From the NCBI RefSeq assembly GCF_008711325.1, contig NZ_VXDB01000007.1, positions 1 through 64,000 of the forward strand: a stretch of 64,000 bases of DNA, given 5' to 3'. Under the pieces are notes generated by a model, which did no database searches, was not told the origin of the DNA, and was given only the letters and a program-made list of their open reading frames with translations. This document shows positions 19,145-29,563 of this stretch, one piece after another; the stretch's first letter is position 1; each line of letters starts with the position of its first letter. A program made the position numbers and the translations under genes. The stretch is from Roseibium sediminis. GTDB taxonomy: Bacteria > Pseudomonadota > Alphaproteobacteria > Rhizobiales > Stappiaceae.

Positions 19145-20383
19145 TCAGCTCCGATAGTCGCCGTTGATGGCAACATATTCCTTCGTCAGGTCACAGGTCC
19201 AGACAGCGGCCTTTCCGCCACCCAACCCGAGATCAACCTTGATGACAATTTCCTGCTGGCGCATCACCGCCGATGCAGCCTCCTCGGAATAGTTTGGATC
19301 ACGCTCGCCTTCAACGGCAACACGCACATCGCCAAACCAGATTGCAAGCCGGTCACGGTCGGCGGGTTCCCCGGCCTTGCCCACCGCCATCACGACGCGG
19401 CCCCAGTTGGCATCCTCACCGGCAACAGCTGTCTTGACGAGCGGGGAATTGGCAATCGAAAGTGCAATCCGGCGTGCGGATGCATCGCTCTCGGCACCGG
19501 TGACCTGAACTTCAACGAACTTGGTCGCCCCTTCACCATCACGCACGATTTGTTGAGAAAGGTTCTGCATCACAGCACGCAGGGAAATGCAGAAAGCTGC
19601 ATAACGTGGGTCAGATGCGCTCTCAAGCGGCGCCACACCACGCTCGGCGGCAGCGCCCGTTGCAAACAGCAGAACCGTATCGGATGTCGAGGTGTCACTG
19701 TCGACCGTAATTGAATTGAAGCTGCCATCGGTCTCACCGGACAGGGCCTGCTGCAGAACAGCTGCGGAGACCGGAGCGTCGGTGAAGATGAAGGACAACA
19801 TGGTCGCCATGTCCGGCGCGATCATGCCCGCCCCCTTGGCAATTCCGTTGATGTGAACCGTCGCCCCACCCATGTCGGCGCTCTGCGTCGCAACCTTCGG
19901 ATAGGTGTCGGTGGTCATGATCGCCTTGGCAGCTTCCAGCCAGGTGGTCTCCTCACCGGACACAAGACCCTCAATCACCCCTTCGAATTTCTCCGCCGGA
20001 AGTGGCTCGCCGATCACGCCGGTGGAAGCCAGAAACACTTCCCCCAAATCACAGCCAAGCGCCTTGCTGGCGATCTGCGCCGAAAGCTCGACAGCCGCCT
20101 TGCCCTTTTTCCCGGTAAATGCGTTCGCATTTCCCGAATTCACCATCAGGCCGCGCGCCAGACCTTTCGGAAGAACGGACCGGCACCAGTCGACCGGAGC
20201 CGACGGGCACTTGGACCGGGTAAAGACGCCGGCAACCGTGGTTCCCTCGCGAAGAGACGCCAGAAGGACGTCCGTGCGCCCGCGATATTTGATACCGGCC
20301 ATGCCGGTAGCAAAGCGAACGCCCTCAATGCGGGGCATGTCCACATAGGAAGTCGGAGCAAGAGGGGAAACAGTCGTAGACAT
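19145..20383 (-). CDS. argJ: Bifunctional glutamate N-acetyltransferase / amino-acid acetyltransferase
   Basis: 412 residues. ArgJ proenzyme with the self-cleavage site [10 protein letters not shown], cut before Thr194, which becomes the N-terminal nucleophile of the beta chain. It recycles the acetyl group from N-acetylornithine to glutamate and can use acetyl-CoA in the bifunctional form; arginine biosynthesis, cytosol. ATG 20383 is chosen over an upstream in-frame start because family similarity begins at [10 protein letters not shown]. It lies downstream of the parvulin gene, separated by a terminator, and upstream of mutT. Confidence 0.95.
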   Translation of the reverse strand: MSTTVSPLAPTSYVDMPRIEGVRFATGMAGIKYRGRTDVLLASLREGTTVAGVFTRSKCPSAPVDWCRSVLPKGLARGLMVNSGNANAFTGKKGKAAVELSAQIASKALGCDLGEVFLASTGVIGEPLPAEKFEGVIEGLVSGEETTWLEAAKAIMTTDTYPKVATQSADMGGATVHINGIAKGAGMIAPDMATMLSFIFTDAPVSAAVLQQALSGETDGSFNSITVDSDTSTSDTVLLFATGAAAERGVAPLESASDPRYAAFCISLRAVMQNLSQQIVRDGEGATKFVEVQVTGAESDASARRIALSIANSPLVKTAVAGEDANWGRVVMAVGKAGEPADRDRLAIWFGDVRVAVEGERDPNYSEEAASAVMRQQEIVIKVDLGLGGGKAAVWTCDLTKEYVAINGDYRS

Positions 20384-20496
20384 GGCAGTGTATCCAAAAG
20401 TGTCGTTCACAGGAGGCTTGCCCCATGCAGCCCCCGTTCGCAAGCGCTTGTTTGGTCAAACAGGTGGTCCGAACATCTATTTTGTGATGAGCAAAC

Positions 20497-20536
20497 AAAA
20501 TGCCCGGCCTTCCCCTTCGAAAAGCCGGGCATTTTT
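20497..20536 (-). terminator. Intrinsic terminator after the parvulin gene
   Basis: Arms AAAATGCCCGGC (20497-20508) and GCCGGGCATTTT (20524-20535) separated by 15 bases. T-rich flanks occur on both sides, so it may work in both directions; in the leftward sense it ends the parvulin transcript and isolates argJ. Confidence 0.8.
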
Positions 20537-20558
20537 ATTTCGTCAGCGCGTTTCTGGC

Positions 20559-21419
20559 TTATTGCGCCGGAGCTTCGCCTTCCGGCTTCTTCAGGTCTTC
20601 ATCGAGGATTTCGACCGTCACGCGGGACTTCAGATCGTCCATGATCTTTGTGTACTGGTCGCGCGCCAGCTGTTGACGCAGCCCCTGAGCCACATCTTCA
20701 AGGCTTGGCTTCGGTTGACGACGGCGTTCTTCCAGCTTGATGACATGCCAGCCGAACTGCGTTTCAACCGGCTCCTTGGTGATCGCACCGGGCTCAAGAG
20801 CAAAAACCGCATCTTCAAACGGCTTCACCATCTGGCCGCGAACAAAGAAGCCCAGGTCACCGCCGTTCGGACCGGACGGGCCCGTGGATTTTTCCTTGGC
20901 CAGCTCGATGAAATCGGCTCCGCCTTCCAGTTCCTTGATGATGGCTTCTGCCTCTGCCTTTTCCTTCACAAGGATGTGACGGGCATTAATCTCCTCGTCA
21001 CCTTCAAAGTCGGCAAATTCCTTCTCATAGGCAGCCTTGACGTCGTCTTCGGTCACACCGCCTTCGATCTTCTGGGCGATATATGCGTTGCGAAGAGCCC
21101 GGAGCTTCAGGAACTCCAGCTGCTTTTGAAAATCGGGGTCCTTTTCGATCTCGGCTTCACGTGCGGCCTGCGCCAAAAGCTGCATGTCGACGATCACGTC
21201 CAGAAGAATGCCGCGCCATTGCGACGGCGGGAATCGCTGGAGTTCCTGCCCCAGATCCTGGGCTGCGAATGCGATATCCGCCTCGGTGATTTCAGTCTCG
21301 CCCACCTTGGCGATCACATCGCCCGGCTCCGCTGCTGAAACGGAAGATACCCCGAGCGTAACGGCCACGGCCGGGATCATGACCATGCGCAACGGCCGGA
21401 GAAAATTTGTGCGGAACAT
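20559..21419 (-). CDS. Periplasmic parvulin-type peptidyl-prolyl isomerase
   Basis: 286 residues. A signal peptide (hydrophobic MVMIPAVAVTLGVSSVSAA, cleavage near residue 30) precedes a SurA-like helical chaperone region and a parvulin domain (about 140-240: INARHILVKEKAEAEAIIKEL ... NGGDLGFFVRGQMVKPFE ... TQFGWHVIKLEERR). The C-terminal tail ends EGEAPAQ. It assists folding of outer-membrane or periplasmic proteins. Divergent from secA, so the two export-related genes share a 260-base promoter region. Confidence 0.9.
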   Translation of the reverse strand: MFRTNFLRPLRMVMIPAVAVTLGVSSVSAAEPGDVIAKVGETEITEADIAFAAQDLGQELQRFPPSQWRGILLDVIVDMQLLAQAAREAEIEKDPDFQKQLEFLKLRALRNAYIAQKIEGGVTEDDVKAAYEKEFADFEGDEEINARHILVKEKAEAEAIIKELEGGADFIELAKEKSTGPSGPNGGDLGFFVRGQMVKPFEDAVFALEPGAITKEPVETQFGWHVIKLEERRRQPKPSLEDVAQGLRQQLARDQYTKIMDDLKSRVTVEILDEDLKKPEGEAPAQ

Positions 21420-21500
21420 CAGGTGCCCTTTTTATTGTCAAAACACAGGAAGGCGATGCCTCCCGATTTGGTGTGCGCCTACTTTGCTCAAACCAGCGGC

Positions 21501-21529
21501 GTTGACAAGCTTCCGACCCACTCTTATCT
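21501..21529 (+). promoter_or_regulatory. Candidate secA promoter
   Basis: GTTGAC (21501-21506), 17-base spacer, TTATCT (21524-21529); good match to a sigma-70 promoter of this group. It lies in the divergent region between the parvulin gene and secA, about 145 bases before the secA start, leaving a sizeable leader. Confidence 0.55.
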
Positions 21530-21679
21530 GTCGGTCGTTCGTTCTGAGGAGGATGAACGAGACTTTCGCCGTGATCTGGATGCGCACAATCGGCACACCC
21601 ACGGTCATGGACAGCAATTGAGACGATTTCATGGGCTGGCGCCTGTCGCTTGCGCCGCCCTTTAGGGAAGGACCGCCAC

Positions 21680-24427
21680 ATGGCTGGCCTTGGCGCACTG
21701 GCACGTAAAATTTTCGGATCTGCAAATGACCGCAAGGTCAAGGCATTCAGGGCAAAGGTCCAGCAGGTCAACGCATTGGAAGAGAGCCTAAAGGCCCTCA
21801 CGGATGAAGAGCTGCGGGCGCGCACGGGCGAATTTCGGCAGGAACTCGCTAACGGCAAATCGCTGGAAGACCTGCTTATTCCTGCTTTCGCCACCGTTCG
21901 AGAGGCAGCGCGCCGCGCCCTTGGGCAGCGTCACTATGATGTTCAGCTCATCGGCGGCATGGTTCTGGACTCCGGTCAGATCGCAGAAATGCGAACCGGT
22001 GAGGGCAAGACACTTGTCGCAACGGCTCCGGTTTACCTCAATGCCCTGACCGGCCGCGGCGTCCATGTGGTCACCGTCAACGACTATCTGGCGCAGCGCG
22101 ACAGCGAGTGGATGGGGCGCGTCTACAAGTTCCTCGGCCTGACAGTCGGCTGCATTGTTCACGGTCTTTCCGACGAACAGCGCCGCGCCGCCTATGCGTC
22201 GGATGTGACCTACGGCACGAACAACGAGTTCGGCTTCGACTACCTCCGCGACAATATGAAGCACGACCGCGAGTCGATGGTTCAACGCGGCCACAACTTT
22301 GCAATCGTCGATGAGGTGGACTCCATCCTGATCGACGAAGCACGTACGCCGCTGATCATTTCCGGCCCGCTTGAAGATCGCTCCGAATTCTACAACACGG
22401 TGGACGCCTTCATTCCGGCGCTGACCGAAGAAGATTTCGAACTCGACGAAAAGCAGCGCTCGGCAACCTTTACCGAAGCCGGCAACGAAAAACTGGAAGG
22501 CCTCCTGCGTGAGGCCGGGCTGATGAAGGGCGACTCGCTCTATGACGTTGAAAACGTCTCCATCGTCCACCACCTGCAGCAGGCTCTGAAGGCACACAAG
22601 CTGTTCCAGCGCGACAAGGACTACATTGTCCGCAACAACGAAGTCGTCATCATCGACGAGTTCACCGGGCGCATGATGCCGGGGCGCCGTTTCTCCGAAG
22701 GCCTGCACCAGGCTCTGGAAGCTCGCGAAAAGGTTCGCATCCAGCCAGAAAACCAGACGCTGGCCTCCATCACGTTCCAGAACTACTTCCGCATGTATGA
22801 CAAGCTGGCCGGCATGACCGGTACGGCTTTGACGGAAGCAGACGAATTTGCCGACATCTACGGCCTGGAAGTCGTTGAAATTCCGACAAACGTGCAGGTT
22901 CTGCGTGTGGATGAAGACGACGAGGTCTATCGGACCGTCGAGGAAAAATACTCCGCGATCGTCACCCTGATTGACGACTGCAAGGAACGAGGCCAGCCGG
23001 TTCTCGTCGGCACGACCTCGATCGAGAAATCCGAATATCTGGCCGAGCGTCTGAAGAAGCACGGCTACAAGCAGATCGACGTGACCAACCCGAAGGCATT
23101 TGCCGAAGCCCAGAAGCAGGGCGGGGCAAAGTCCAAGGTATTTGCGGTCCTCAATGCCCGCTACCATGAGCAGGAAGCGATGATCATCAGCGAGGCCGGC
23201 TTGCCGGGCGCAGTGACGATCGCGACCAACATGGCTGGCCGCGGTACGGACATTCAGCTTGGGGGCAACCCGGAGCAGCGTGTCGAAGGCGAACTGGCAG
23301 AAATGCCGGAAGGCGAAGAGCGCAAGGCAAGGGAAGCGGCCATCCGCGCGGAAGTGGAAGAGCTCAAGCAGAAGGCGCTTCAGGCTGGCGGTCTCTATGT
23401 GATCGGCACCGAACGCCACGAAAGCCGCCGCATCGACAACCAGCTGCGCGGTCGTTCAGGCCGTCAGGGCGACCCGGGTCATTCGAAGTTCTTCCTGTCG
23501 CTTCAGGACGATCTTATGCGCATCTTCGGATCCGAGCGCATGGACACGATGCTGCAGAAACTCGGGCTGGAAGAAGGCGAAGCCATCACCCATCCCTGGA
23601 TCAACCGCGCTCTGGCGAAAGCCCAGCAGAAGGTTGAATCCCGCAACTTCGACATCCGCAAGAACCTGCTCAAGTTCGACGACGTGATGAACGACCAGCG
23701 CAAGGTGGTCTTCGAACAGCGTATCGAGCTGATGGATGGCGAGGCTCTGCAGGAAACCGTTGCGGACATGCGCCACGACGTGATCGACGACCTTGTTTCC
23801 CGTCACATTCCCGAGCGCGCCTATCCAGAACAATGGGATACGGACGGGCTACAGGAAGAAGTTCGCAACGTTCTCAATCTCGATCTGCCGGTGAAAGACT
23901 GGGCGAACGAGGAAGGCATTGCGGAAGAGGAAGTCACGGCGCGCTTGAAGCGGGCTGCAGACGAAATCATGGCGCAGAAGGCCGCAAAATACACACCGGC
24001 CATCATGCGCCAGGTGGAGAAAATGTTCCTCCTGCAGACGCTCGACACTCTGTGGCGCGAGCATCTGGCAAATCTGGATCACCTTCGCTCGGTCGTCGGC
24101 TTCCGCGGCTATGCCCAGCGCGATCCGCTGCAGGAATACAAGACCGAATCCTTCACCTTGTTCGAGACGATGCTGACCCAGCTGCGTCAGGTGACAACCA
24201 CCCAGCTCATGCGGGTGGAACTGGTGCAGGAACCGGACTTCCCCGAACCAGCACCGCTGCCGGAAATGCATCCTCAGCATATCAATCCGCTCACAGGTGA
24301 AAACGAGTTCGAAACCGCCGAGCTGGACCCGGCCAATCCGGAAAGCTGGGGCAAGGTCGGACGCAACGAACAATGCCCATGCGGATCCGGCAAGAAGTTC
24401 AAGCACTGCCACGGCGCGCTTGTGTGA
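21680..24427 (+). CDS. secA: Preprotein translocase ATPase SecA
   Basis: 915 residues, normal for alphaproteobacterial SecA. NBD1 with Walker A near residue 105 (MRTGEGKT), [19 protein letters not shown] motif, preprotein cross-linking domain, NBD2 ([12 protein letters not shown]), helical scaffold/wing domains and a C-terminal zinc-binding linker [14 protein letters not shown] for SecB and phospholipid contact. It drives export through SecYEG. ATG 21680 is preferred to an in-frame start 30 bases upstream because [13 protein letters not shown] is the family start. Followed by a strong terminator. Confidence 0.97.
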   Translation: MAGLGALARKIFGSANDRKVKAFRAKVQQVNALEESLKALTDEELRARTGEFRQELANGKSLEDLLIPAFATVREAARRALGQRHYDVQLIGGMVLDSGQIAEMRTGEGKTLVATAPVYLNALTGRGVHVVTVNDYLAQRDSEWMGRVYKFLGLTVGCIVHGLSDEQRRAAYASDVTYGTNNEFGFDYLRDNMKHDRESMVQRGHNFAIVDEVDSILIDEARTPLIISGPLEDRSEFYNTVDAFIPALTEEDFELDEKQRSATFTEAGNEKLEGLLREAGLMKGDSLYDVENVSIVHHLQQALKAHKLFQRDKDYIVRNNEVVIIDEFTGRMMPGRRFSEGLHQALEAREKVRIQPENQTLASITFQNYFRMYDKLAGMTGTALTEADEFADIYGLEVVEIPTNVQVLRVDEDDEVYRTVEEKYSAIVTLIDDCKERGQPVLVGTTSIEKSEYLAERLKKHGYKQIDVTNPKAFAEAQKQGGAKSKVFAVLNARYHEQEAMIISEAGLPGAVTIATNMAGRGTDIQLGGNPEQRVEGELAEMPEGEERKAREAAIRAEVEELKQKALQAGGLYVIGTERHESRRIDNQLRGRSGRQGDPGHSKFFLSLQDDLMRIFGSERMDTMLQKLGLEEGEAITHPWINRALAKAQQKVESRNFDIRKNLLKFDDVMNDQRKVVFEQRIELMDGEALQETVADMRHDVIDDLVSRHIPERAYPEQWDTDGLQEEVRNVLNLDLPVKDWANEEGIAEEEVTARLKRAADEIMAQKAAKYTPAIMRQVEKMFLLQTLDTLWREHLANLDHLRSVVGFRGYAQRDPLQEYKTESFTLFETMLTQLRQVTTTQLMRVELVQEPDFPEPAPLPEMHPQHINPLTGENEFETAELDPANPESWGKVGRNEQCPCGSGKKFKHCHGALV

Positions 24428-24442
24428 TTTGCCGACATTGGT

Positions 24443-24479
24443 AAAAAGGGGCCGGACCTCGAAAAGGTCCGGCCTTTTT
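24443..24479 (+). terminator. Intrinsic terminator after secA
   Basis: Arms AAAAAGG..CCGGACCT and AGGTCCGGCCTTTTT form a long stem ending in five T at 24475-24479. It ends about 50 bases before the preferred start of the next gene. Confidence 0.88.
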
Positions 24480-24532
24480 GATTCATGACATCAGGACCGC
24501 ACCGCGGCCTCGAAAAAACCGGAACCCCGGAC

Positions 24533-25555
24533 ATGGCAACACGAACTCAGGCTAAGGTCTATTTCGAACGGCGGTCGCAAACGCGCCCGGAAACGCCCCT
24601 GATCAGCCTGATTGTTCCGGTCTTCAACGAAGCCGAAGTCATTCCGCATTTTCTCGAGGAAACCGACAAAGTCCTCTCAGCCCTCAGCCTGCCATTCGAA
24701 TACATTTTTGTCGACGACGGCAGCCACGACACAACAGCGGATGTGATTGCGCAAAAGCTGAAAGATGGCCTTCCGGGAAAGCTGATCGGCCTGTCCAGAA
24801 ACTTCGGCAAGGAAGCCGCGCTCACAGCAGGTCTCTCCCATGTCAGTGGCGATGTTGCCATCGTTCTGGATGCGGACCTTCAGGACCCTCCCTCATTGAT
24901 CCCCCAGATGGTTGAGGGCTGGCGTTCAGGATACGATGTGGTCTACGGCATGCGCGTTGACCGCTCGTCCGACACGTTCTTGAAGCGCTCCACGGCCGGC
25001 CTGTTCTACAAGCTGTTCAACCGCCTCGCCCATATCAACATGCCAGCCAATGCAGGCGACTTCCGCCTGATCGACCGCGCTGTCATTGAAGCACTGCACA
25101 AGCTCCCCGAACGCAATCGCTTCATGAAGGGACTGTTTGCATGGGTCGGCTTTCCGTCCATGGCCATTCCCTACGAGCGCCCGGCACGGCGCGCGGGTGA
25201 AGGCAAATGGAACTATTGGAAACTCTGGAACTTTGCCATTGACGGCCTGACGGCCTTCACCACGCTTCCGCTTCGCGTCTGGCTTTACGGCGGGGTCGGG
25301 ATTGCCGGATTGGCACTTGTCTACGCCCTCTATACGGTCATCAAGGTCCTGATCTATGGTGTCGATGTTCCGGGCTACGCATCTCTCATGGTCGCAGTCC
25401 TGTTCTTTTCGGGGATTCAGCTCCTCTCAATCGGCATGGTTGGTGAATACATTGCACGCCTGTTTGGTGAGGCAAAGCAGCGCCCCGTCTATCTGGTTCA
25501 GGATGTCATAACCGGGGTCGACGCAAAGACCGACAGCAAGGCACACGATGACTGA
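24533..25555 (+). CDS. GtrB/DPM1-like family 2 glycosyltransferase
   Basis: About 340 residues. GT2 fold with FVDDGSHDTT and VLDADLQDPP (DxD-type metal site), the QDPP motif of polyprenyl-phosphate glycosyltransferases, and two C-terminal membrane helices (VWLYGGVGIAGLALVYALYTV and SLMVAVLFFSGIQLLSIGMV). It probably loads a sugar from a nucleotide donor onto undecaprenyl phosphate at the cytosolic face. An in-frame ATG at 24485 sits right at the secA terminator tail, so ATG 24533 is preferred. It overlaps the next gene by eight bases, and a GtrA and an ArnT-like gene follow. Confidence 0.88.
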   Translation: MATRTQAKVYFERRSQTRPETPLISLIVPVFNEAEVIPHFLEETDKVLSALSLPFEYIFVDDGSHDTTADVIAQKLKDGLPGKLIGLSRNFGKEAALTAGLSHVSGDVAIVLDADLQDPPSLIPQMVEGWRSGYDVVYGMRVDRSSDTFLKRSTAGLFYKLFNRLAHINMPANAGDFRLIDRAVIEALHKLPERNRFMKGLFAWVGFPSMAIPYERPARRAGEGKWNYWKLWNFAIDGLTAFTTLPLRVWLYGGVGIAGLALVYALYTVIKVLIYGVDVPGYASLMVAVLFFSGIQLLSIGMVGEYIARLFGEAKQRPVYLVQDVITGVDAKTDSKAHDD

Positions 25556-25988
25556 ACAGGATGTCCGCACCAGCCGCGTTCGCGCCGAGGCTGCGACAGC
25601 AAGCCGGTTTGCGCTCGTTGGTATAGCGGCCACCCTGACCCATAGTGTTGTCGCGCTTGTCGCCTTGCAGAGCAGCCTGTTCGGAGCTTATGGATCGAAC
25701 ATTCTCGGCTTTGTCATTGCATTTGTCGTGTCCTTCGCAGGTCATCATTTCTGGAGCTTCAAAGCGCAGGGACATCACGGAACCGCAGGCCGCAGAATGG
25801 CACGTTTCCTCGTGATTGCGGTTTTGGGCTTTCTTGCCAACAACGTTGTCCTGACAGCCTGGCTCCAGTTCACGAATTGGCCGGACTCCGTCGGTCTCAT
25901 CTTTTCGATTGCGATTGTTCCAGGCCTGAGTTTCCTCGGCTCCCGTTTCTGGGCCTTTTCTGATCCAACCCCTTCTTCAGATACGTGA
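25548..25988 (+). CDS. GtrA family membrane protein
   Basis: 146 residues with four predicted membrane helices and the GtrA pattern (FALVGIAATLTHSVVALVALQ, FVVSFAGHHFWSFK, FLANNVVLTAWLQF). GtrA proteins are thought to flip polyprenyl-phosphate-linked sugars across the inner membrane. The start overlaps the end of the upstream GT2 gene by eight bases, and the stop is seven bases before the next start, so the three genes form one operon. Confidence 0.88.
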   Translation: MTEQDVRTSRVRAEAATASRFALVGIAATLTHSVVALVALQSSLFGAYGSNILGFVIAFVVSFAGHHFWSFKAQGHHGTAGRRMARFLVIAVLGFLANNVVLTAWLQFTNWPDSVGLIFSIAIVPGLSFLGSRFWAFSDPTPSSDT

Positions 25989-25995
25989 AAGACGC

Positions 25996-27513
25996 ATGAT
26001 GTCGGCATCCCGGGCAGCTTTCTGGTATTGCTCCCTCACCCTGCTTCTGTGGGCCCTTATCCCTTCACTCCTCTTCCCAAATCCTCCACTGGACGTGGTC
26101 GAAGGATTTGCCTGGGGGCGCGAAATGGCGCTTGGCTACACGAAGCACCCGCCGATGCAGGCATGGCTTCTGGAACTGAGTTATCACCTGACTGGCGGGC
26201 ATGCGTTCGGAGCCTATTGGCTGAGCTCGCTGAGTGTTGCGGTCGGTTATCTCTGCATCTGGCAACTGGCCCACAGGCTTGGGCTCGATGACTGGAAGGC
26301 CTTTTGGGCTCTGGTGATGACCAGCGTGACGTTCTACTTCACGCTTCCCTTGCCCGAGTTCAACCCGAACATCCTGCAGATCCCGGTTTGGGCTGCGATG
26401 ATCCTCCTGTTCCACAGGGCGTTGGAGAAGGGGCGGCTCCTTGATTGGATTTTGCTGGGAGCTGTTGCTGCCTTTGGCCTCTACACGAAGTATTTCGTCG
26501 CTCTCCTGATTGGCGCGATCGGCCTCTATGCGTTGGTGTTTTCAGATGCACGGCGCAGCCTTGCCACACCCGGACCGTGGATTGCAGGGCTCGTCTGCGG
26601 CGTTCTGTTTCTGCCGCACGTGCTTTGGCTCGTGGACACGAATTTCGTGACACTGGAATATGCCGGCAGCCGAAGCAGGGGGCCTGAGGGCCTGATGGAT
26701 CATCTTTGGAACCCGGTTAATTTCTTCCTCGCCCAGATCGCGAACCATGCCGGACTGTTCATCATTGCCGCGCTTCTGCTCGGCTTGAGCGGCGTAAGGG
26801 GTCTATTGGCTGGAAAGGCAGCGGCTGACGGCACCTCCAGTCCTTGTCCCGATGACCGTTTCCTTCTTTGGTTCGCGTTCCTGCCTCTAGCCGTCATTTT
26901 GTTGATGTCCGCAGTCACCGGAAATGAGTTCAAGCATATGTGGGGGACGCCCCTCTTTGTGCTTTCCGGTATCCTCGCGGTCAGGTTTCTTCTGCCATCC
27001 GGCAAAGTTACACTGGAGAGACCTGCGCTCATCGGCGCTGTCCTCATTCAGACGATCTTTCTTGGTGTGATTGTCGGACAGGCCCTTCTTGAACCGCTTT
27101 GGAAAACCAAACAAAGCCGCATCCACTATCCGGGTCAGGAGAGCGCGGAACTCCTCACCACCATCTGGCGCGAGGAAATGAAAACGCCTCTGCGTTTTGT
27201 AGCAGGTGACATGTGGACAGCAGCCCATGTGACGCTCTTTTCCGAAGATCGGCCGACGATGTATCTCGACCACGACGCAGCAGCTTCTCCCTGGGTGGAT
27301 CAGGCGGATCTCAGAGAAAACGGCGTGCTGTTGGTCTGGAGAGGCGAAAGCGACACGCCGCCCGCCCCAATGTCCAACCTGTATCCCAAGGCAAAGCGGC
27401 AAGGTTCTCTGGTTCTGCCATACACCCTTGCGGCCAAGATGCCGCCAGCCATTGTAAACTGGACCATCATACGGCCATATGAAGTTGTAGTTTCGACACC
27501 TCGCCAACCCTGA
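25996..27513 (+). CDS. ArnT/PMT-like GT39-type membrane glycosyltransferase
   Basis: 505 residues with about 10 or more hydrophobic helices in the first 360 residues and a periplasmic C-terminal domain. The GT-C signature appears near the N-terminus: GFAWGREMALGYTKHPPMQAWLLEL, with the acidic/basic loop of the ArnT/PMT_2 family. It would move the polyprenyl-linked sugar made by the two upstream genes onto a periplasmic acceptor such as lipid A, an O-antigen or a protein; acceptor unknown. Start at ATG 25996 or the next ATG 25999. Confidence 0.82.
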   Translation: MMSASRAAFWYCSLTLLLWALIPSLLFPNPPLDVVEGFAWGREMALGYTKHPPMQAWLLELSYHLTGGHAFGAYWLSSLSVAVGYLCIWQLAHRLGLDDWKAFWALVMTSVTFYFTLPLPEFNPNILQIPVWAAMILLFHRALEKGRLLDWILLGAVAAFGLYTKYFVALLIGAIGLYALVFSDARRSLATPGPWIAGLVCGVLFLPHVLWLVDTNFVTLEYAGSRSRGPEGLMDHLWNPVNFFLAQIANHAGLFIIAALLLGLSGVRGLLAGKAAADGTSSPCPDDRFLLWFAFLPLAVILLMSAVTGNEFKHMWGTPLFVLSGILAVRFLLPSGKVTLERPALIGAVLIQTIFLGVIVGQALLEPLWKTKQSRIHYPGQESAELLTTIWREEMKTPLRFVAGDMWTAAHVTLFSEDRPTMYLDHDAAASPWVDQADLRENGVLLVWRGESDTPPAPMSNLYPKAKRQGSLVLPYTLAAKMPPAIVNWTIIRPYEVVVSTPRQP

Positions 27514-27553
27514 AGGGTTTCGGCCACCAACGAACGTGACGGGAAAAACCTTC

Positions 27554-28741
27554 ATGATTGATATGAAGGAAATCGATGGCATCGAGGATTGGTTGATTGG
27601 CCAAGCATTACAGACGGTCAGCCTGCCAGACATCTTTGCCAGCATGTGTGAGCGGCTGAACGAGTGCGGCGTGCAGGTGGATCGGGCAACTTTGGGCTGG
27701 TCCACGCTTCATCCGCTGATAGAGGCCGAAATGGTCTACTGGACCGCCGGGAACGGTGCCGTTCATGAGCGTTACACGCACAGAGAGGATGAAGGCGAGG
27801 ACTGGATCAACAGCCCGATGCGCGCGGTGCTGCACAGCGGCGAAGATATGCTTCGCCGCAAGTTGAGAGGCGCCAATTCGGTCCATGATTATCCGCTCTG
27901 CGAACAGCTATCCAAAGATGGCTACGCGGACTACGTGGTTCTGGCGACCGGATTTGACCTTCCCGCCCTTCAGGACATGCGTGGGAAAACGGGAATTCTC
28001 GTTAGCTGGGCCACAATAGCCGAGGAAGGGTTCTCGGATGAGGAACTGTTTGCGATCCAATACCTCCAGAAGCGTTTCGCTCTGGCCGCCAGAGCCACTT
28101 TGCAGGCCGAAATCGCCCAGACGATTGCCGACACATATCTTGGCTGCATCGCCAGCCGAAAGGTCCTGTCAGGACAGATCCGCCATGGGGACGGCGAAAA
28201 CATTTCCGCAGTGATATTTTTCAGCGATATCCGCAATTCAACGTCAATTGCCGAAGCTCTGGGGCCAAAGGACTATCTGCGCTGGCTAAATATCTATTTC
28301 GACGCGACAGCCGGAGCCGTGCTGCACCAGGGCGGCGAGATCCTCGACTTTATCGGCGACGCTGTTCTGGCCGTTTTTCCCATCAGCGAGCACGGGCTTG
28401 ATGCAGCGGTGCGAAAGGCGATTGCAGCGACCGACGAGGCAAGACACAAGCTCGCCGCCATCAATTCCGAACGCGGGGATCAGCCCGAACTCAGGGCGGG
28501 AATTGCCTTGTCCGTTGGAGATGTGATGTTCGGAAATATTGGCATTCCCGACCGGCTGACCTTCTCGGTGATTGGTCAGACAGTTCATGCAGCAGCCCGG
28601 ATCGAGGCGCTTAACAAGACTACGGGCACAGACATTCTCGTCACCGAGGACATTGCACGGCTGGCCATGGAACGGAGCCGGTTTGTGGGTAAATTCGCGC
28701 TGTCCGGTTTCTCAACCGAACAGCCGCTTTATACGATCTGA
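27554..28741 (+). CDS. Class III adenylate/guanylate cyclase
   Basis: About 395 residues. The C-terminal cyclase domain (about 215-390) has FFSDIRNST with metal-binding Asp225, GGEILDFIGDAVLAVF with Asp269, and the later transition-state region IGQTVHAAARIEALNK. It makes cyclic nucleotide from ATP (or GTP). The N-terminal 190 residues have no transmembrane segment and resemble the soluble sensor region of rhizobial CyaC-type enzymes; ligand unknown. ATG 27554 is chosen; a GTG 18 bases upstream is in frame. It follows the glycosyltransferase operon by 40 bases and converges on the L,D-transpeptidase gene. Confidence 0.87.
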   Translation: MIDMKEIDGIEDWLIGQALQTVSLPDIFASMCERLNECGVQVDRATLGWSTLHPLIEAEMVYWTAGNGAVHERYTHREDEGEDWINSPMRAVLHSGEDMLRRKLRGANSVHDYPLCEQLSKDGYADYVVLATGFDLPALQDMRGKTGILVSWATIAEEGFSDEELFAIQYLQKRFALAARATLQAEIAQTIADTYLGCIASRKVLSGQIRHGDGENISAVIFFSDIRNSTSIAEALGPKDYLRWLNIYFDATAGAVLHQGGEILDFIGDAVLAVFPISEHGLDAAVRKAIAATDEARHKLAAINSERGDQPELRAGIALSVGDVMFGNIGIPDRLTFSVIGQTVHAAARIEALNKTTGTDILVTEDIARLAMERSRFVGKFALSGFSTEQPLYTI

Positions 28742-28743
28742 AG

Positions 28744-29346
28744 TCAGAGCACTTTCACGGAAGTGCCGATCTTCACATTCTCATAGAGGTGTTCGACATC
28801 CTCGTTGAGCATACGGATGCAGCCGGAGGAAACGGCGCGCCCGATCGACCAGTCCTCATTGGTGCCGTGAATGCGGTAGATCGTGTTGCCCAGATAGAGC
28901 GCCCTGGCGCCCAGCGGGTTCTTGGGCCCACCCGGCATATGGGACGGCAGGTTCCGGCCTTTCTTGCGCTCACGAACGATCATTTCCGGAGGCGGCGTCC
29001 AGCCCGGCCACTTTTTCTTGGCCGTAATGCGCTCGGTCCCTTTCCAGGTAAACCCATCCTTGCCGACGCCAATGCCGTACCGCATCGCCTTGCCGCCCGG
29101 CTGGACGTGATAGAGCCAGCGCTTCTTCGTATCGACGATGATCGTGCCGGGTTCGGCGTCCGTGCGATAACTCACCAGCTTGCGCTGGTATTTCTGGCGG
29201 GCAATCTTGCCAGCCGCTTCCGGCGTCAACTTGTACTCGACCCATTGCCGGGTATTGGGATCGAAAAAGCCTGACTGCGCGCTGGATGGAACAGCAAGGG
29301 TCAGCGCGACAATCAGACAAAGAAACCACGAAAGTGAACGAACCAT
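28744..29346 (-). CDS. L,D-transpeptidase (YkuD family)
   Basis: 200 residues with a signal peptide (MVRSLSWFLCLIVALTLAVPSSAQ). The YkuD domain covers about 65-200 and carries HGTNEDWSIGRAVSSGCIRM with catalytic Cys176 and the preceding His. It makes 3-3 cross-links in peptidoglycan or attaches proteins to it in the periplasm. Several such genes are usual in Rhizobiales. Divergent from the alpha/beta hydrolase gene; its stop is three bases from that of the cyclase gene. Confidence 0.9.
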   Translation of the reverse strand: MVRSLSWFLCLIVALTLAVPSSAQSGFFDPNTRQWVEYKLTPEAAGKIARQKYQRKLVSYRTDAEPGTIIVDTKKRWLYHVQPGGKAMRYGIGVGKDGFTWKGTERITAKKKWPGWTPPPEMIVRERKKGRNLPSHMPGGPKNPLGARALYLGNTIYRIHGTNEDWSIGRAVSSGCIRMLNEDVEHLYENVKIGTSVKVL

Positions 29347-29563
29347 CAGGAAAGCCCTTCGGTATCAGATCGGTTGCTGGAATCACTGCGCGGATCAACC
29401 GGCAGCGGTGCCATTGCATATAACGGAACGGGAAGATTTGAACAGTGCGGCACTGAAACTGACCGCAATGGCGGTGATCGTCACAAATCGTTCAGACAAC
29501 AGTTGCAGATCAAGCGCCGGAAAAATAAGTCTTGTTCCAACTCATACCATGTTCAGGAAACCA

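Noticed and set aside
21788-23419. A 543-codon leftward open frame inside secA
   Set aside because: Antisense shadow of secA; no start signal or family motif.
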